Assembly (NCBI RefSeq): GCF_024178165.1
Contig: NZ_JAMZIE010000004.1
Span: 124,001-188,000 of the forward strand
Length of the DNA: 64,000 nucleotides
DNA from: Halohasta salina
GTDB taxonomy: Archaea > Halobacteriota > Halobacteria > Halobacteriales > Haloferacaceae
Reading direction: 5' to 3'
Position numbers and translations under genes: made by a program. Below the pieces are notes generated by a model. It made no database searches, was not told where the DNA came from, and saw nothing but the letters and a program-made list of their open reading frames with translations. Positions 7,443-15,396 of the stretch are shown piece after piece; position 1 is the stretch's first letter; each line of letters begins with the position of its first letter.

Positions 7443-8825
7443 TTAGTCGTCGGCTGACAGCGGTGTCTCGGTCGGCAGCATCGGCGTTCCGTCGGCTCGT
7501 GGGCCGAGCGTCGGGCCGTAGGGGCCGCCGTCGAGTTCGATCGGGTGTGTGGTTCGGTAGTCGGTCGACCGTTCGACCGGCCGGCGACCGATCGCGTCGA
7601 TCATCTCGACGTAGTCGCCGACGCTCCGGAACTCACCGTAGCTTCCGCCGGCGCGTTTGGTGATCTCCTCCGAGAGGATCGTCCCCATGAAGTCGTTGGC
7701 CCCGCAGTTGAGCAGTTTGAGTCCCTTGGCGTTGCCGTACTTGACCCACGAGCTCTGGATGTTGTCGATGTTGTCGAAGAAGAGCCGGGCGACGGCGATC
7801 ATTAGTTCGTCTTCGGCGTCGCTGGCCCCGCCGTCGACGACCCCGTGTCTGTACAGCGGGGTGTTCTCGTGGACAAAGGAGAGGGGAACGAACTCGGTGA
7901 TTCCGCCGGTTCGGTCCTGCAGGTCACGGACCCGCTTGAGGTGCATCGCCCGGTGCATCTCGTTTTCGACGTGACCGTACATGATCGTCGCCGTCGTCCC
8001 CAGTCCGGCCGCCATCGCGCCCTCCATCGCTTCGAGCCAGTCGTCGGTCGTGATCTTGCCGGGGCAGATCACCTCCCGTACTTCGTCGACGAGGATTTCG
8101 GCGGCCGTGCCGGGGGCGGTATCGAGGCCCGCCTCGCGGAGTCGGCCGTAGACGTGCTGGTAGGACCAGTCGGTCCCCCGGCGGGCGTGGTAGGCCTCTT
8201 CGGGAGTCATCGAGTGGACGTGGATCCCCTCAAGAGACATCGCACTGATCTGATCGGTGTAGGTGCCGGGATCGGTCGTGTATTGGGCGGGCGGTTTGTA
8301 GTTGACCTCGCGCGCGGGCTCGTCGTAGCCCGCGAGAATCTCGTGGTGTTCGTCATCCAGCGCGAACGCCGGATGGAGCCCCGACACCGAACAGACCTCC
8401 GAGATGCCGAGATCGAGGGCGTCGTCGACGATCTCGCGGGACTCGGCGGGCGTCTTGGTGAAGCCAGCGTGGTCGGCGTCGCTGTCGGCCTCGAAAGCGT
8501 GGGCGGAGTTCTTGAAATTACAGAACAGACAGCCCACGTTGCAGGCGGTGGTGACGTTGTTGTTGAGGTTGGCGACGAACGTCACGTCCTCACCGACCAT
8601 CTCGGCCCGTCTACGGTCGGCGGCTTCGAGGACCTGTTCCTTTCGGCGCGGGTCGATCCCCTCGCTGTCGGTGCCGGTCGTCAGGAGTTCGACCGCGTCG
8701 TCGACCGTTAGGCGCTCCCTACCGCGGGCGTTAGCGAGAGCGTTCTCGAAGGACTGATCGGTCTCGGGGGTGTGGTCGAACTCGATGTCCGTGGGCGAAA
8801 GCTCGGCGGCCGACCGGCGCGTCAT
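7443..8825 (-). CDS. cofH: FO synthase subunit 2 (5-amino-6-(D-ribitylamino)uracil--L-tyrosine 4-hydroxyphenyl transferase, CofH)
   Basis: CofH joins the tyrosine-derived hydroxybenzyl group to ribitylaminouracil before CofG closes the ring. The 460-residue protein carries Cys95-x3-Cys99-x2-Cys102 (CNVGCLFC) in the radical SAM barrel. It has an N-terminal extension of about 80 residues, longer than typical CofH proteins of about 350-380 residues. CTTTTTAC at about 8850 gives a leaderless start at 8825. It is convergent with cofG although the two products work together. Confidence 0.95.
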   Translation of the reverse strand: MTRRSAAELSPTDIEFDHTPETDQSFENALANARGRERLTVDDAVELLTTGTDSEGIDPRRKEQVLEAADRRRAEMVGEDVTFVANLNNNVTTACNVGCLFCNFKNSAHAFEADSDADHAGFTKTPAESREIVDDALDLGISEVCSVSGLHPAFALDDEHHEILAGYDEPAREVNYKPPAQYTTDPGTYTDQISAMSLEGIHVHSMTPEEAYHARRGTDWSYQHVYGRLREAGLDTAPGTAAEILVDEVREVICPGKITTDDWLEAMEGAMAAGLGTTATIMYGHVENEMHRAMHLKRVRDLQDRTGGITEFVPLSFVHENTPLYRHGVVDGGASDAEDELMIAVARLFFDNIDNIQSSWVKYGNAKGLKLLNCGANDFMGTILSEEITKRAGGSYGEFRSVGDYVEMIDAIGRRPVERSTDYRTTHPIELDGGPYGPTLGPRADGTPMLPTETPLSADD

Positions 8826-8917
8826 TACCGGGGGTAGCAGACGCCGAGTAAAAAGGAGTCGGTCACCGGAGGCGCGGAACTGAAAGATTCATACGGGCGG
8901 CCGTCGGCGATACGAGC

Positions 8918-9964
8918 ATGACGAGCGTCAAGGAGTTCCGCGTCGACAGCGAGCCGACCGCGACCGATCTCGGCGCGGGACGGTTCGTCTTCACCGACGC
9001 CTACTCCGTCTTCGACTGGGGGCAGATGCCCGACGCCATCCCACACAAAGGCGCGAGCCTCTGTACGATGGGCGCGTTCAACTTCGAACTGCTGGCGGAT
9101 CACGGCGTTGCGACCCACTACCGGGGGGTTGTCGACAGCGATGCCGATGGCATCGACGGCGACGGCGACGTCGTCGACCTCGCCAACTGTTCGGAACCGC
9201 CGACAGAGATGGCCATCGAACTCACACAAGTCCCGGATCTCCCCTACGACAGCGACGACGGCTACGATTACGACGCCTACCACGAGGCGGCGAGCGAGAA
9301 CTTTCTCATCCCGCTGGAAGTCGTCTTCCGCAACACGGTCCCAGTCGGCTCCAGCCTCCGCAAACGGGGCGAGCCAGCCGACTACGGGCTCGACCTCGGC
9401 GAGTGGCCCGACGAACCCGTCGACCTCCCCGAGCCGGTCGTCGAGTTCTCCACGAAGTACGAGGAACAGGATCGGTATCTCACACGCGAGGAGGCTGACC
9501 GGATCGCCGGAACCGCCTCAATCGACGAACTCGAATCGGTCGCGCTACGGGTCAACGAGATCGTCACCGACCACGCCGAATCGGTCGGCTTCAGCCACGA
9601 GGACGGCAAGATCGAGTGTCTCTACCACGACGGGACGATCGCGGTCGCCGACGTGGTCGGTACTTTCGACGAAAACCGGTTTTCCTACGGCGGCCGCCAA
9701 CTCTCCAAGGAGGTCATCCGGCAGTACTACAAGCGCGAACAGCCCGCGTGGGTCGAAGCCGTCTCGGCAGCGAAAGCTGACGTGGCCGAGGCCGACATCG
9801 CCGACTGGCGACAGCTCTGTGATGTCGACCCCATCGGCCTGCCGGACGACGTCGTAACGGCCGTCTCGGATATGTACGCCGCAGGCGCAAACGCCTACAC
9901 CGAGACAGAGTGGTTCGACGCGCCGCCGGTCGACGACGCCGTCGGCCAACTCTCTGATATTTGA
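8918..9964 (+). CDS. purC: Phosphoribosylaminoimidazole-succinocarboxamide (SAICAR) synthase
   Basis: PurC ligates aspartate to CAIR using ATP in de novo purine synthesis. The 348-residue protein has [25 protein letters not shown] (quoted as two parts: [14 protein letters not shown] and [11 protein letters not shown]), the conserved [14 protein letters not shown] and the [18 protein letters not shown] region. It is longer than bacterial PurC (about 240) and fits the haloarchaeal length. It converges on purU across a short region that holds a decayed duplication of the purU tail. Confidence 0.93.
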   Translation: MTSVKEFRVDSEPTATDLGAGRFVFTDAYSVFDWGQMPDAIPHKGASLCTMGAFNFELLADHGVATHYRGVVDSDADGIDGDGDVVDLANCSEPPTEMAIELTQVPDLPYDSDDGYDYDAYHEAASENFLIPLEVVFRNTVPVGSSLRKRGEPADYGLDLGEWPDEPVDLPEPVVEFSTKYEEQDRYLTREEADRIAGTASIDELESVALRVNEIVTDHAESVGFSHEDGKIECLYHDGTIAVADVVGTFDENRFSYGGRQLSKEVIRQYYKREQPAWVEAVSAAKADVAEADIADWRQLCDVDPIGLPDDVVTAVSDMYAAGANAYTETEWFDAPPVDDAVGQLSDI

Positions 9965-9967
9965 ACG

Positions 9968-10056
9968 GACGCGTCGTTACTCGTCGACTACCGTCGGCCG
10001 ATCCACTGAAAGTTGAAAAGACGCGTTGTTAGTCGTCGGCTACTGTCGGCGTATCC
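9968..10056. repeat. Imperfect 37-base direct repeat spanning the purU 3' end
   Basis: Copy A (9968-10004) and copy B (10020-10056) agree at 31 of 37 positions by hand alignment. Copy B includes the last codons and stop of purU; copy A lies in the gap between the two convergent stops. This looks like a decayed local duplication of the purU tail. Confidence 0.65.
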
Positions 10057-10997
10057 CGTTTTTCGATGCCACCGTCGACCGGTTCGTTCGGATTGGCTTC
10101 TTGGGCTGCCTCGGAGAGCCCGAGTTGGTAGTCGGTGGGGTCGGCCTCGTCCCGGAGGCTCGTCCGGCCGCGGTGGACTGAGACGGCGTCGTCGAGATGC
10201 ATTTCGACCGCCTCGATCAGCGCCTCGGCTTCGAGCGGCTGGCCGCGGGCCTTGATCTCGTCGATCAGGGCGTCGTCCGGCACGTCGAAGGCCCGCTGGG
10301 TGATGATGGGGCCCTGATCGAGGTCGGTCGTCACGTAGTGGGCGGTGACGCCCGCGATCCGGACGCCCTCCTCCTTGGCTTGGCGGTAGGCCGCCGCGCC
10401 GGGGAACGCCGGCAGGAGGCTCGGGTGGATGTTGATGATACGGTCCTCGTAGCGGAAGACGATCTTCGGGCCGAGGATCCGCATGTAGCGCGCAAGGACG
10501 ATGAGGTCGACGTCGTGTTCGGTCAGGATGTCGAGCATCCGGTCCTCGTCGGGCGACCCCTTGCCGTCGCCGACGTCGTAGAACGGAACGTCGTGGGCTT
10601 CGGCGAGTTCGCGGAGCGTCCCGCGGTTGCTGATGATCGCCGAGATCTCGACGTCGAGTTCGCCCGACGCTTGGGCCTCCAGAAGGGCCTCCAAACAGTG
10701 GGACTCCTTGGTGACACAGACGGCGATCCGCCGGGTCTCCCGATCGCTGGGGAACCGGACCTGAATCTCGACGCCGAGTTCGCGGCCCAGCTCGGAGAGG
10801 GCCTCCCGGAGTTCGTCCGGGTCGGTCTCCATCTCACTGGTGTCGACACGCATCGACATCCGGAACAGGCCGTCGCGGACCGCCTGATCGAGGTCTTCGA
10901 TGTTGATTCCGCGCTCGAACAACAGCGTCGTGACTCTCGCGATGAGTCCGGTCTTGTCGCCTCCGATAACCGTGATTTCGGTGAGTTCGGTCGTCAT
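10029..10997 (-). CDS. purU: Formyltetrahydrofolate deformylase
   Basis: PurU hydrolyses 10-formyl-THF to formate and THF, supplying formate for purine synthesis and balancing one-carbon pools. The 322-residue protein has an ACT-like N-terminal domain (residues about 5-80), then the formyltransferase fold with INIHPSLLPAFPGAAAY and VTTDLDQGPIITQ. It has a charged extension of about 40 residues at the C-terminus. A Shine-Dalgarno-like GGAGGTG lies 5 bases upstream of the ATG, inside a 12-codon mini-ORF whose stop overlaps the purU ATG. Confidence 0.9.
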   Translation of the reverse strand: MTTELTEITVIGGDKTGLIARVTTLLFERGINIEDLDQAVRDGLFRMSMRVDTSEMETDPDELREALSELGRELGVEIQVRFPSDRETRRIAVCVTKESHCLEALLEAQASGELDVEISAIISNRGTLRELAEAHDVPFYDVGDGKGSPDEDRMLDILTEHDVDLIVLARYMRILGPKIVFRYEDRIINIHPSLLPAFPGAAAYRQAKEEGVRIAGVTAHYVTTDLDQGPIITQRAFDVPDDALIDEIKARGQPLEAEALIEAVEMHLDDAVSVHRGRTSLRDEADPTDYQLGLSEAAQEANPNEPVDGGIEKRDTPTVADD

Positions 10998-11032
10998 ACC
11001 GACACCTCCGGGCCGCTGTCGAGTGCGGTCAT
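10994..11032 (-). other. Twelve-codon leader mini-ORF overlapping the purU start
   Basis: On the minus strand, ATG at 11032 opens a frame encoding MTALDSGPEVSV whose TGA overlaps the purU ATG (ATGA). The TATA-like ACGTTTTTGAC (11055-11065) is centred 28 bases before this ATG, so the mini-ORF sits at the expected leaderless start. The layout is the same as at cetZ (4313) and the METTL5-like gene (23830). Confidence 0.45.
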
Positions 11033-11166
11033 TACCGGGCGATAGCTACCCGCAGTCAAAAACGTGTCCATCCCGCGAGTGTCAGCCGGTCGTGAGAGAT
11101 GTCCACGAACGTGGCCAAACGAGCGGTTCCAAAAGAGCTTTTGACCACGCTCGCCCAGCCTCAGCT

Positions 11167-11430
11167 ATGACTGCCTACACCGCGACCGTCACCGTGCGGC
11201 TGAAACACGGCGTCCTCGACCCCGAAGCCGAGACCACGAAACGGGCGCTCGAACGACTCGGGTTCGATCTCTCGGCGCTCCGGTCGGCAGATCGTTACGA
11301 GGTCGACCTCGATGCCGAGAATGCCGACGAAGCCGCCGAGCGCGCCGAGTCGATGGCCGAACGCCTGCTGGCCAATCCCACGATTCACGACTACGAGGTT
11401 TCGGTTGTGGAGGCCGACGACGCCCAATGA
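11167..11430 (+). CDS. purS: Phosphoribosylformylglycinamidine synthase subunit PurS
   Basis: PurS is the small structural subunit of the three-part FGAM synthase (PurL-PurQ-PurS). The 87-residue protein opens with MTAYTATVTVRLKHGVLDPE and contains DLSALRSADRYEVDL, both usual in PurS. CTTTTGACC at about 11137-11145 fits a leaderless start at 11167. Its stop overlaps the purQ ATG by four bases (ATGA), so the two are translationally coupled. PurL is not in the window. Confidence 0.95.
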   Translation: MTAYTATVTVRLKHGVLDPEAETTKRALERLGFDLSALRSADRYEVDLDAENADEAAERAESMAERLLANPTIHDYEVSVVEADDAQ

Positions 11431-12104
11431 CGGTCGCCGTCATCCAGTTCGGCGGCTCGAACTGCGACCGGGATGCAGTACGGGCGCTGAACTATCTCGA
11501 TATCGAGGCCGAACGCGTCTGGCACGAGGACGGCCTCCCCGAAGAGACGACGGGCATCATGCTTCCCGGCGGCTTCTCCTACGGCGACTACCTCCGGGCC
11601 GGGGCGATGGCTGCCCGCTCGCCGATCATGGCCGAGGTTCGGGAGGCTGCCGACGACGGCATTCCCGTCCTCGGCGTCTGCAACGGTGCACAGGTGGGCT
11701 CGGAGTCGGGATTGACCGACGGCGCGTTTACGACCAACGAGAGCGCCCGTTTCCAGTGTGAACACGTCTTCCTGCGGGTCGAGAACGCCGACACGCCGTG
11801 GACTCAGGCGTTCGACGAGGGCGACGTCATCGAAATCCCCATCGCCCACGGCGAGGGCCGCTTCGAGATCACCGACGAACGCTACGACGAACTCGAAGCC
11901 AACGACCGGATCCTGTTTCGGTACTGCGATGCCGACGGGAACCTCACCGACGAGGCCAACCCCAACGGCTCGACCGGCAACGTTGCGGGCATCCTCGGCG
12001 ACAACGAGTCGGTGGCGGTGTTGATGCCACATCCCGAACGGTCGACGCTACCGGATGTCGGCGGCACCGACGGGGCCGACATTTTGACCGGGTTTCGTCC
12101 GTAG
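11427..12104 (+). CDS. purQ: Phosphoribosylformylglycinamidine synthase subunit PurQ (glutaminase)
   Basis: PurQ is the class I glutamine amidotransferase that delivers ammonia to PurL. The 225-residue protein has the nucleophile Cys85 in GVCNGAQ, the LPGGFSYGDYLR motif, and the catalytic His in VLMPHPERST. It follows purS with an ATGA overlap. Length is normal for archaeal/bacterial PurQ. Confidence 0.96.
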   Translation: MTVAVIQFGGSNCDRDAVRALNYLDIEAERVWHEDGLPEETTGIMLPGGFSYGDYLRAGAMAARSPIMAEVREAADDGIPVLGVCNGAQVGSESGLTDGAFTTNESARFQCEHVFLRVENADTPWTQAFDEGDVIEIPIAHGEGRFEITDERYDELEANDRILFRYCDADGNLTDEANPNGSTGNVAGILGDNESVAVLMPHPERSTLPDVGGTDGADILTGFRP

Positions 12105-12174
12105 AACGCCCGTGAGTCTACGTGGTGTATTGGCTCTTGGCCCGGTACCAATAATTAGATCTACGCGATCACAG

Positions 12175-13053
12175 TTACCTTTTCTCAGAGTGTAGTTCGG
12201 AAATCTCACTGCTGGTAAGCGCTCGTGAAAAGATGCGGAACTCGTCTTGTGCGCCATCAAGATCGTAATCGCTTGCCGCTGTTCCAGTTCCCATTCGTAG
12301 CTCCGATGATGGATTGATACTACCGGAAACGGAACTCACGTCTGCCGTCGTGAGTTTCTCTCCATCGACGTAAAGCGACACCGTTTGATCGCCTCGGTCG
12401 ACGACCGCGGCGACGTGTACCCATTGATTCATCGGCACAGATCCGGATCGCACATCCCTGGCGTCGGAGGTATCCCCGAATTTCAGACCAAGTTTATCGT
12501 TTGAGTCCATGAAAAAAATATAGCCATCTTCGTACGCGTCCCGTTTGGAAACGAACGACTGTATGTTACCTGTTGGGCTATCGATATTGACCCACCCAGT
12601 GATGGAGAAGCTCTCGTCGGCCTCAAAATTGAGCGATTCATCGTCCGGGACGGCAACGTATGAATCTCTGTCGTGTGAGAGTGCCGTGTTTCGGATACCT
12701 GTGATGTAAGTCGCTGGTCCAGTTATTGTCCCCTCGTTTGGGCCGATGCCGTCCGGAACTGTCGGTGACCGCTCCGACTCATCGAACGACCACAACGAGA
12801 TACCCAAACAACTGGCCTTGACATCGTCGGCATACTCGTCGACGTTCTCCGGATCAAATTCGATTCGCTCGTCACACCCGCCAGCCGTAGCCGAAGTTTC
12901 GCCGAGTTTGTCAGTGTAGCCGAGAGAAGTCGCACCGATTACCGCCGCAAGAATCACAACAATCGCTACTGCGAGAACCGTCCCGACCACGGGAGTGACG
13001 GCTTGAGCGTCGCCACGAAACGTGTTCGACCGTCGCCCGCTATCATTATTCAT
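12175..13053 (-). CDS. Archaeal type IV pilin-like protein with LamG/concanavalin-like domain
   Basis: The 292-residue protein has a charged N-terminus, then QAVTPVVGTVLAVAIVVILAAV-type sequence (residues about 17-40): the type III signal and hydrophobic helix of archaeal pilins (DUF1628 type). A jelly-roll domain from about residue 85 (SFSITGWVNIDSP, WVHVAAVVDRG, VSLYVDGEKL) matches LamG-like lectin folds. It is therefore probably a surface pilin-anchored adhesin, cleaved by PibD. Base and codon use are clearly more AT-rich than the flanks (ATA, AGT, TTT are common), which suggests transfer. TATA-like AAACTATATC lies about 25-30 bases before the ATG. Confidence 0.8.
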   Translation of the reverse strand: MNNDSGRRSNTFRGDAQAVTPVVGTVLAVAIVVILAAVIGATSLGYTDKLGETSATAGGCDERIEFDPENVDEYADDVKASCLGISLWSFDESERSPTVPDGIGPNEGTITGPATYITGIRNTALSHDRDSYVAVPDDESLNFEADESFSITGWVNIDSPTGNIQSFVSKRDAYEDGYIFFMDSNDKLGLKFGDTSDARDVRSGSVPMNQWVHVAAVVDRGDQTVSLYVDGEKLTTADVSSVSGSINPSSELRMGTGTAASDYDLDGAQDEFRIFSRALTSSEISELHSEKR

Positions 13054-13197
13054 ACGGAACGTACTGACCAGTAAAGTGATATAGTTTTTTCATACGATCA
13101 CCGTTGGTAGACTGTTTTATACAACAAACTACTGGCAAGTAGACAACCAACCGAGATTAGTAAGGCAAACACCACACCGTTCGTGTCAACGCCGTCG

Positions 13198-14274
13198 TCA
13201 CCGCGCCAGTGGCATCGCGTAGCTGGTCTCTTCGTGGATCACGAGGTCCCACGTCCGCTCGCAGTCGCAACTCACCTGTTCGAAGACGCTCTCGTCCTGT
13301 CGCAGATCGAAGTCCTTGATCGCCTTCTGGACTCGGTCGTCGCACTCCCCGCAGTTATGGGCCCCCCGGTCCGACCCGTGGCCCACCGGATCGGAGACAA
13401 CGATGGCTTCGACGTCGGCGGTCCGCTCTAAGACGTCGGCGACCGACCAGAGCCACGGCGGGCGATACCCACCCTCGCGGAAGAGTTCGTTGACCATCGT
13501 GTACTGCTGGACGTTACAGGGGTTCATCGACACCGTGTGACAGCCTTCGACAGCCGCACAGCGTCGGATCGACTCGATCATGTCGTCGCGAGCTTCGCGC
13601 TCCGAGAGGAACGGCGGCTTCATCAGCAGATAGGCCTTGACACCCGCGCCAGCCTCCTTGGCGGTCGCACAAGCGTCCTCGAAGTCCGCGAAGTCGAAGT
13701 ACTTGTTCACGCAGTCGTGGCGGATGCGGTCGGTCGCCGTCTCTAAGCCGACCGCGACGTCGACAGCGAGTCCGTGGTCGGTGAAATCCGTGAGTTTCTC
13801 GTGGTCGACGAAGTCAGGCAAGGATTCGAGGACGATCCGCTCGCGGTCGCCGAACGTCTCGGCGATGGCCCGCCGCGTCTCGGCCGGGACTTCACGCTCG
13901 TCGAGGAAGCTCCCGGAGGTGTAGATCTTGATGAGGTCGGCCGGCTCGTCGGTGTTGGCCGCCTCGTGGTCGAGACAGGCATCGATCTGGTCCATCAGCG
14001 CCTCGTGTTCGACGGTGCCGCCCTCGACGCTCTCGGCGACGTAGCCACACATCGTACAGCCACCGGCCCGTGCCCACCGACAGCCGCCGGTGTTGAGGAT
14101 GATCGTCAGCGACTCGTAGACGCCGTCGGGCGTGTTGTCCTCGTCGACCCAGACGCGCGTGGGCTCGTGTGGGTCGTACTGTTTCTCCTTGAGGCCGCGG
14201 ATCTCCCGCATCACCGTGTTGTGGGCGTCCATCCCACGGCCCTCCTCGTAGACTTCCGGGCTCGGCTTACTCAT
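13198..14274 (-). CDS. raSEA: Archaeosine biosynthesis radical SAM protein RaSEA
   Basis: RaSEA works with ArcS to convert the lysine adduct of preQ0 at tRNA position 15 into archaeosine. The 358-residue protein has an unusual radical SAM cysteine pattern (GGCRWARAGGCTMCGY, C-x7-C-x2-C), an LIKIYTSGSFLD segment, and a C-terminal cysteine-rich part (NCGECDDRV, VSCDCERTW). The window also holds arcS and tgtA, which supports the assignment. GGTTTTACC about 28 bases upstream fits a leaderless start at 14274. Confidence 0.9.
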   Translation of the reverse strand: MSKPSPEVYEEGRGMDAHNTVMREIRGLKEKQYDPHEPTRVWVDEDNTPDGVYESLTIILNTGGCRWARAGGCTMCGYVAESVEGGTVEHEALMDQIDACLDHEAANTDEPADLIKIYTSGSFLDEREVPAETRRAIAETFGDRERIVLESLPDFVDHEKLTDFTDHGLAVDVAVGLETATDRIRHDCVNKYFDFADFEDACATAKEAGAGVKAYLLMKPPFLSEREARDDMIESIRRCAAVEGCHTVSMNPCNVQQYTMVNELFREGGYRPPWLWSVADVLERTADVEAIVVSDPVGHGSDRGAHNCGECDDRVQKAIKDFDLRQDESVFEQVSCDCERTWDLVIHEETSYAMPLAR

Positions 14275-14385
14275 TGGCGGGCCTACTCGCCAGCGGGGTA
14301 AAACCGCATCGCACCCCGAAGGGGTCGACGACCGGGTCGACCGTTCCCCGAACAGGCATTTACCCCGCGAGCCGGTAGATCAACC

Positions 14386-15015
14386 ATGGGCGAACGCGGT
14401 ATCTCGCCGGTCGTCGGCGTCGTGCTGATGGTCGCGATCACGTTGCTGCTCGCGTCGGTGTTCACGGTGCTGGCTGGCGGGTTCGCCGGCTTCGGGAGCG
14501 AAAAAGAGCAGATCAACGACCTGTTGGGGACGAACCCGTGGGAGAACTCCTCGAACGAGGCGCTCGTGCCTGCCAATGCGCCGGGGGAGCCACCTCGCAC
14601 CAGCGGCGAGGACATCCTCGAGTTCCGTATCGAGAACACCGGCACCGAGCAGGTGACCGTCGACGCGTTCGCGGTCGACGCCAGCGGAATCGAGTCGGGG
14701 ATGACCGTCGACGACGCCAACGCCGACGAGTTCGAGATCCGCCGGACGAACCAACTCGGAGCCGCCAACCGGGCGGGAAGCCCCGACGCGTTCGACGCGA
14801 CGGGCGTCCGCTACGAGTTGGTCGACGACAGTACCGACGGCGGGCAGGTCGCCGAGATCAACGCCGGCACCGACGACGCCGAGGTCGACATCCGGCGGTT
14901 CAGCCACGACGTCGGCGATTTCGTGATTTCGGACGACCCGTCGAGTCCCGATCTCACGGTCACGCTGGAACTCGCGTCGGGAGCCGAAGAACGGTTTTAT
15001 TTCGAAACACGGTGA
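14386..15015 (+). CDS. Archaeal type IV pilin-like protein
   Basis: The 209-residue protein opens with MGERGISPVVGVVLMVAITL, a typical short archaeal prepilin signal followed by a hydrophobic helix (residues about 6-33). The rest is an acidic domain exported outside (EFRIENTGTEQVTVDAF), a fold common in the DUF1628/pilin_N group. GCATTTACC at about 14357-14365 fits a leaderless start. It is divergent from raSEA. The family is firm, the cellular role is not: it may be a minor pilin or envelope protein. Confidence 0.85.
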   Translation: MGERGISPVVGVVLMVAITLLLASVFTVLAGGFAGFGSEKEQINDLLGTNPWENSSNEALVPANAPGEPPRTSGEDILEFRIENTGTEQVTVDAFAVDASGIESGMTVDDANADEFEIRRTNQLGAANRAGSPDAFDATGVRYELVDDSTDGGQVAEINAGTDDAEVDIRRFSHDVGDFVISDDPSSPDLTVTLELASGAEERFYFETR

Positions 15016-15134
15016 GCGAGGCCGGTAACCTGATCGGGACACTGTCGCGTCGGAGGGGTGAAGTGTGGTGGGAGGAGGGAAGCGTCAGCGGCGGTAGTAC
15101 AGCTCATCGCCGACCACGCCGACCGTGGGCGTAA
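15016..15134. other. Intergenic tail holding a possible shifted-frame continuation of the small gene at 15135
   Basis: Minus strand 15085-15282 is open in another frame and ends PTVGVVGDELYYRR then TGA (15085-15087), which looks like a genuine C-terminus but has no start codon of its own. It would be reached by a -1 shift from the frame of the small gene at 15135-15308. Confidence 0.35.
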
Positions 15135-15308
15135 TCACGGTCGGCCGTCCGGTGTGGTCGGTCGATAGCTGCGTGGTTGTGGTGGGACTGTCTGTGCCGA
15201 TCGACCGTCCGAATCCGGTTCGACGCCGTCCGTCGAACGCCGGACCATCGATCGTAACACGTCTATCACCAACTGGGCCACCTCATTAACGATTATACCT
15301 TTGTCCAT
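15135..15308 (-). CDS. Small unknown protein, possibly frameshifted
   Basis: ATG at 15308 opens a 57-residue frame starting MDKGIIVNEVAQLVIDVLRS, an amphipathic helical start followed by a polar, proline-rich part ending TTPDGRP. It has a TATA-like GTATCTATAC (minus strand, 15336-15346) and a good Shine-Dalgarno GAGGTG (15314-15319) five bases before the ATG. The stop at 15135-15137 interrupts what looks like a longer protein. A -1 shift near the end would continue into a C-terminus ending DELYYRR at 15085. Either the gene is broken, the base call is wrong, or the shift is real. I recognise no family. Confidence 0.45.
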   Translation of the reverse strand: MDKGIIVNEVAQLVIDVLRSMVRRSTDGVEPDSDGRSAQTVPPQPRSYRPTTPDGRP

Positions 15309-15335
15309 AGGCACACCTCATCCACTATGCCTATG
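15306..15335 (-). promoter_or_regulatory. Inverted repeat spanning the start codon of the small gene
   Basis: CATAGGCA (15306-15313) pairs with TGCCTATG (15328-15335), 8 of 8 with a 14-base loop. In the mRNA the ATG lies in one arm and the GAGGTG Shine-Dalgarno in the loop, so the stem would hide the start codon. It might instead be a protein-binding palindrome. Confidence 0.4.
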
Positions 15336-15396
15336 TGTATAGATACCCGCGATGAGTGGCCTAATAGGCCGTGAGAACGGTCGGTCGTCGACCCAG

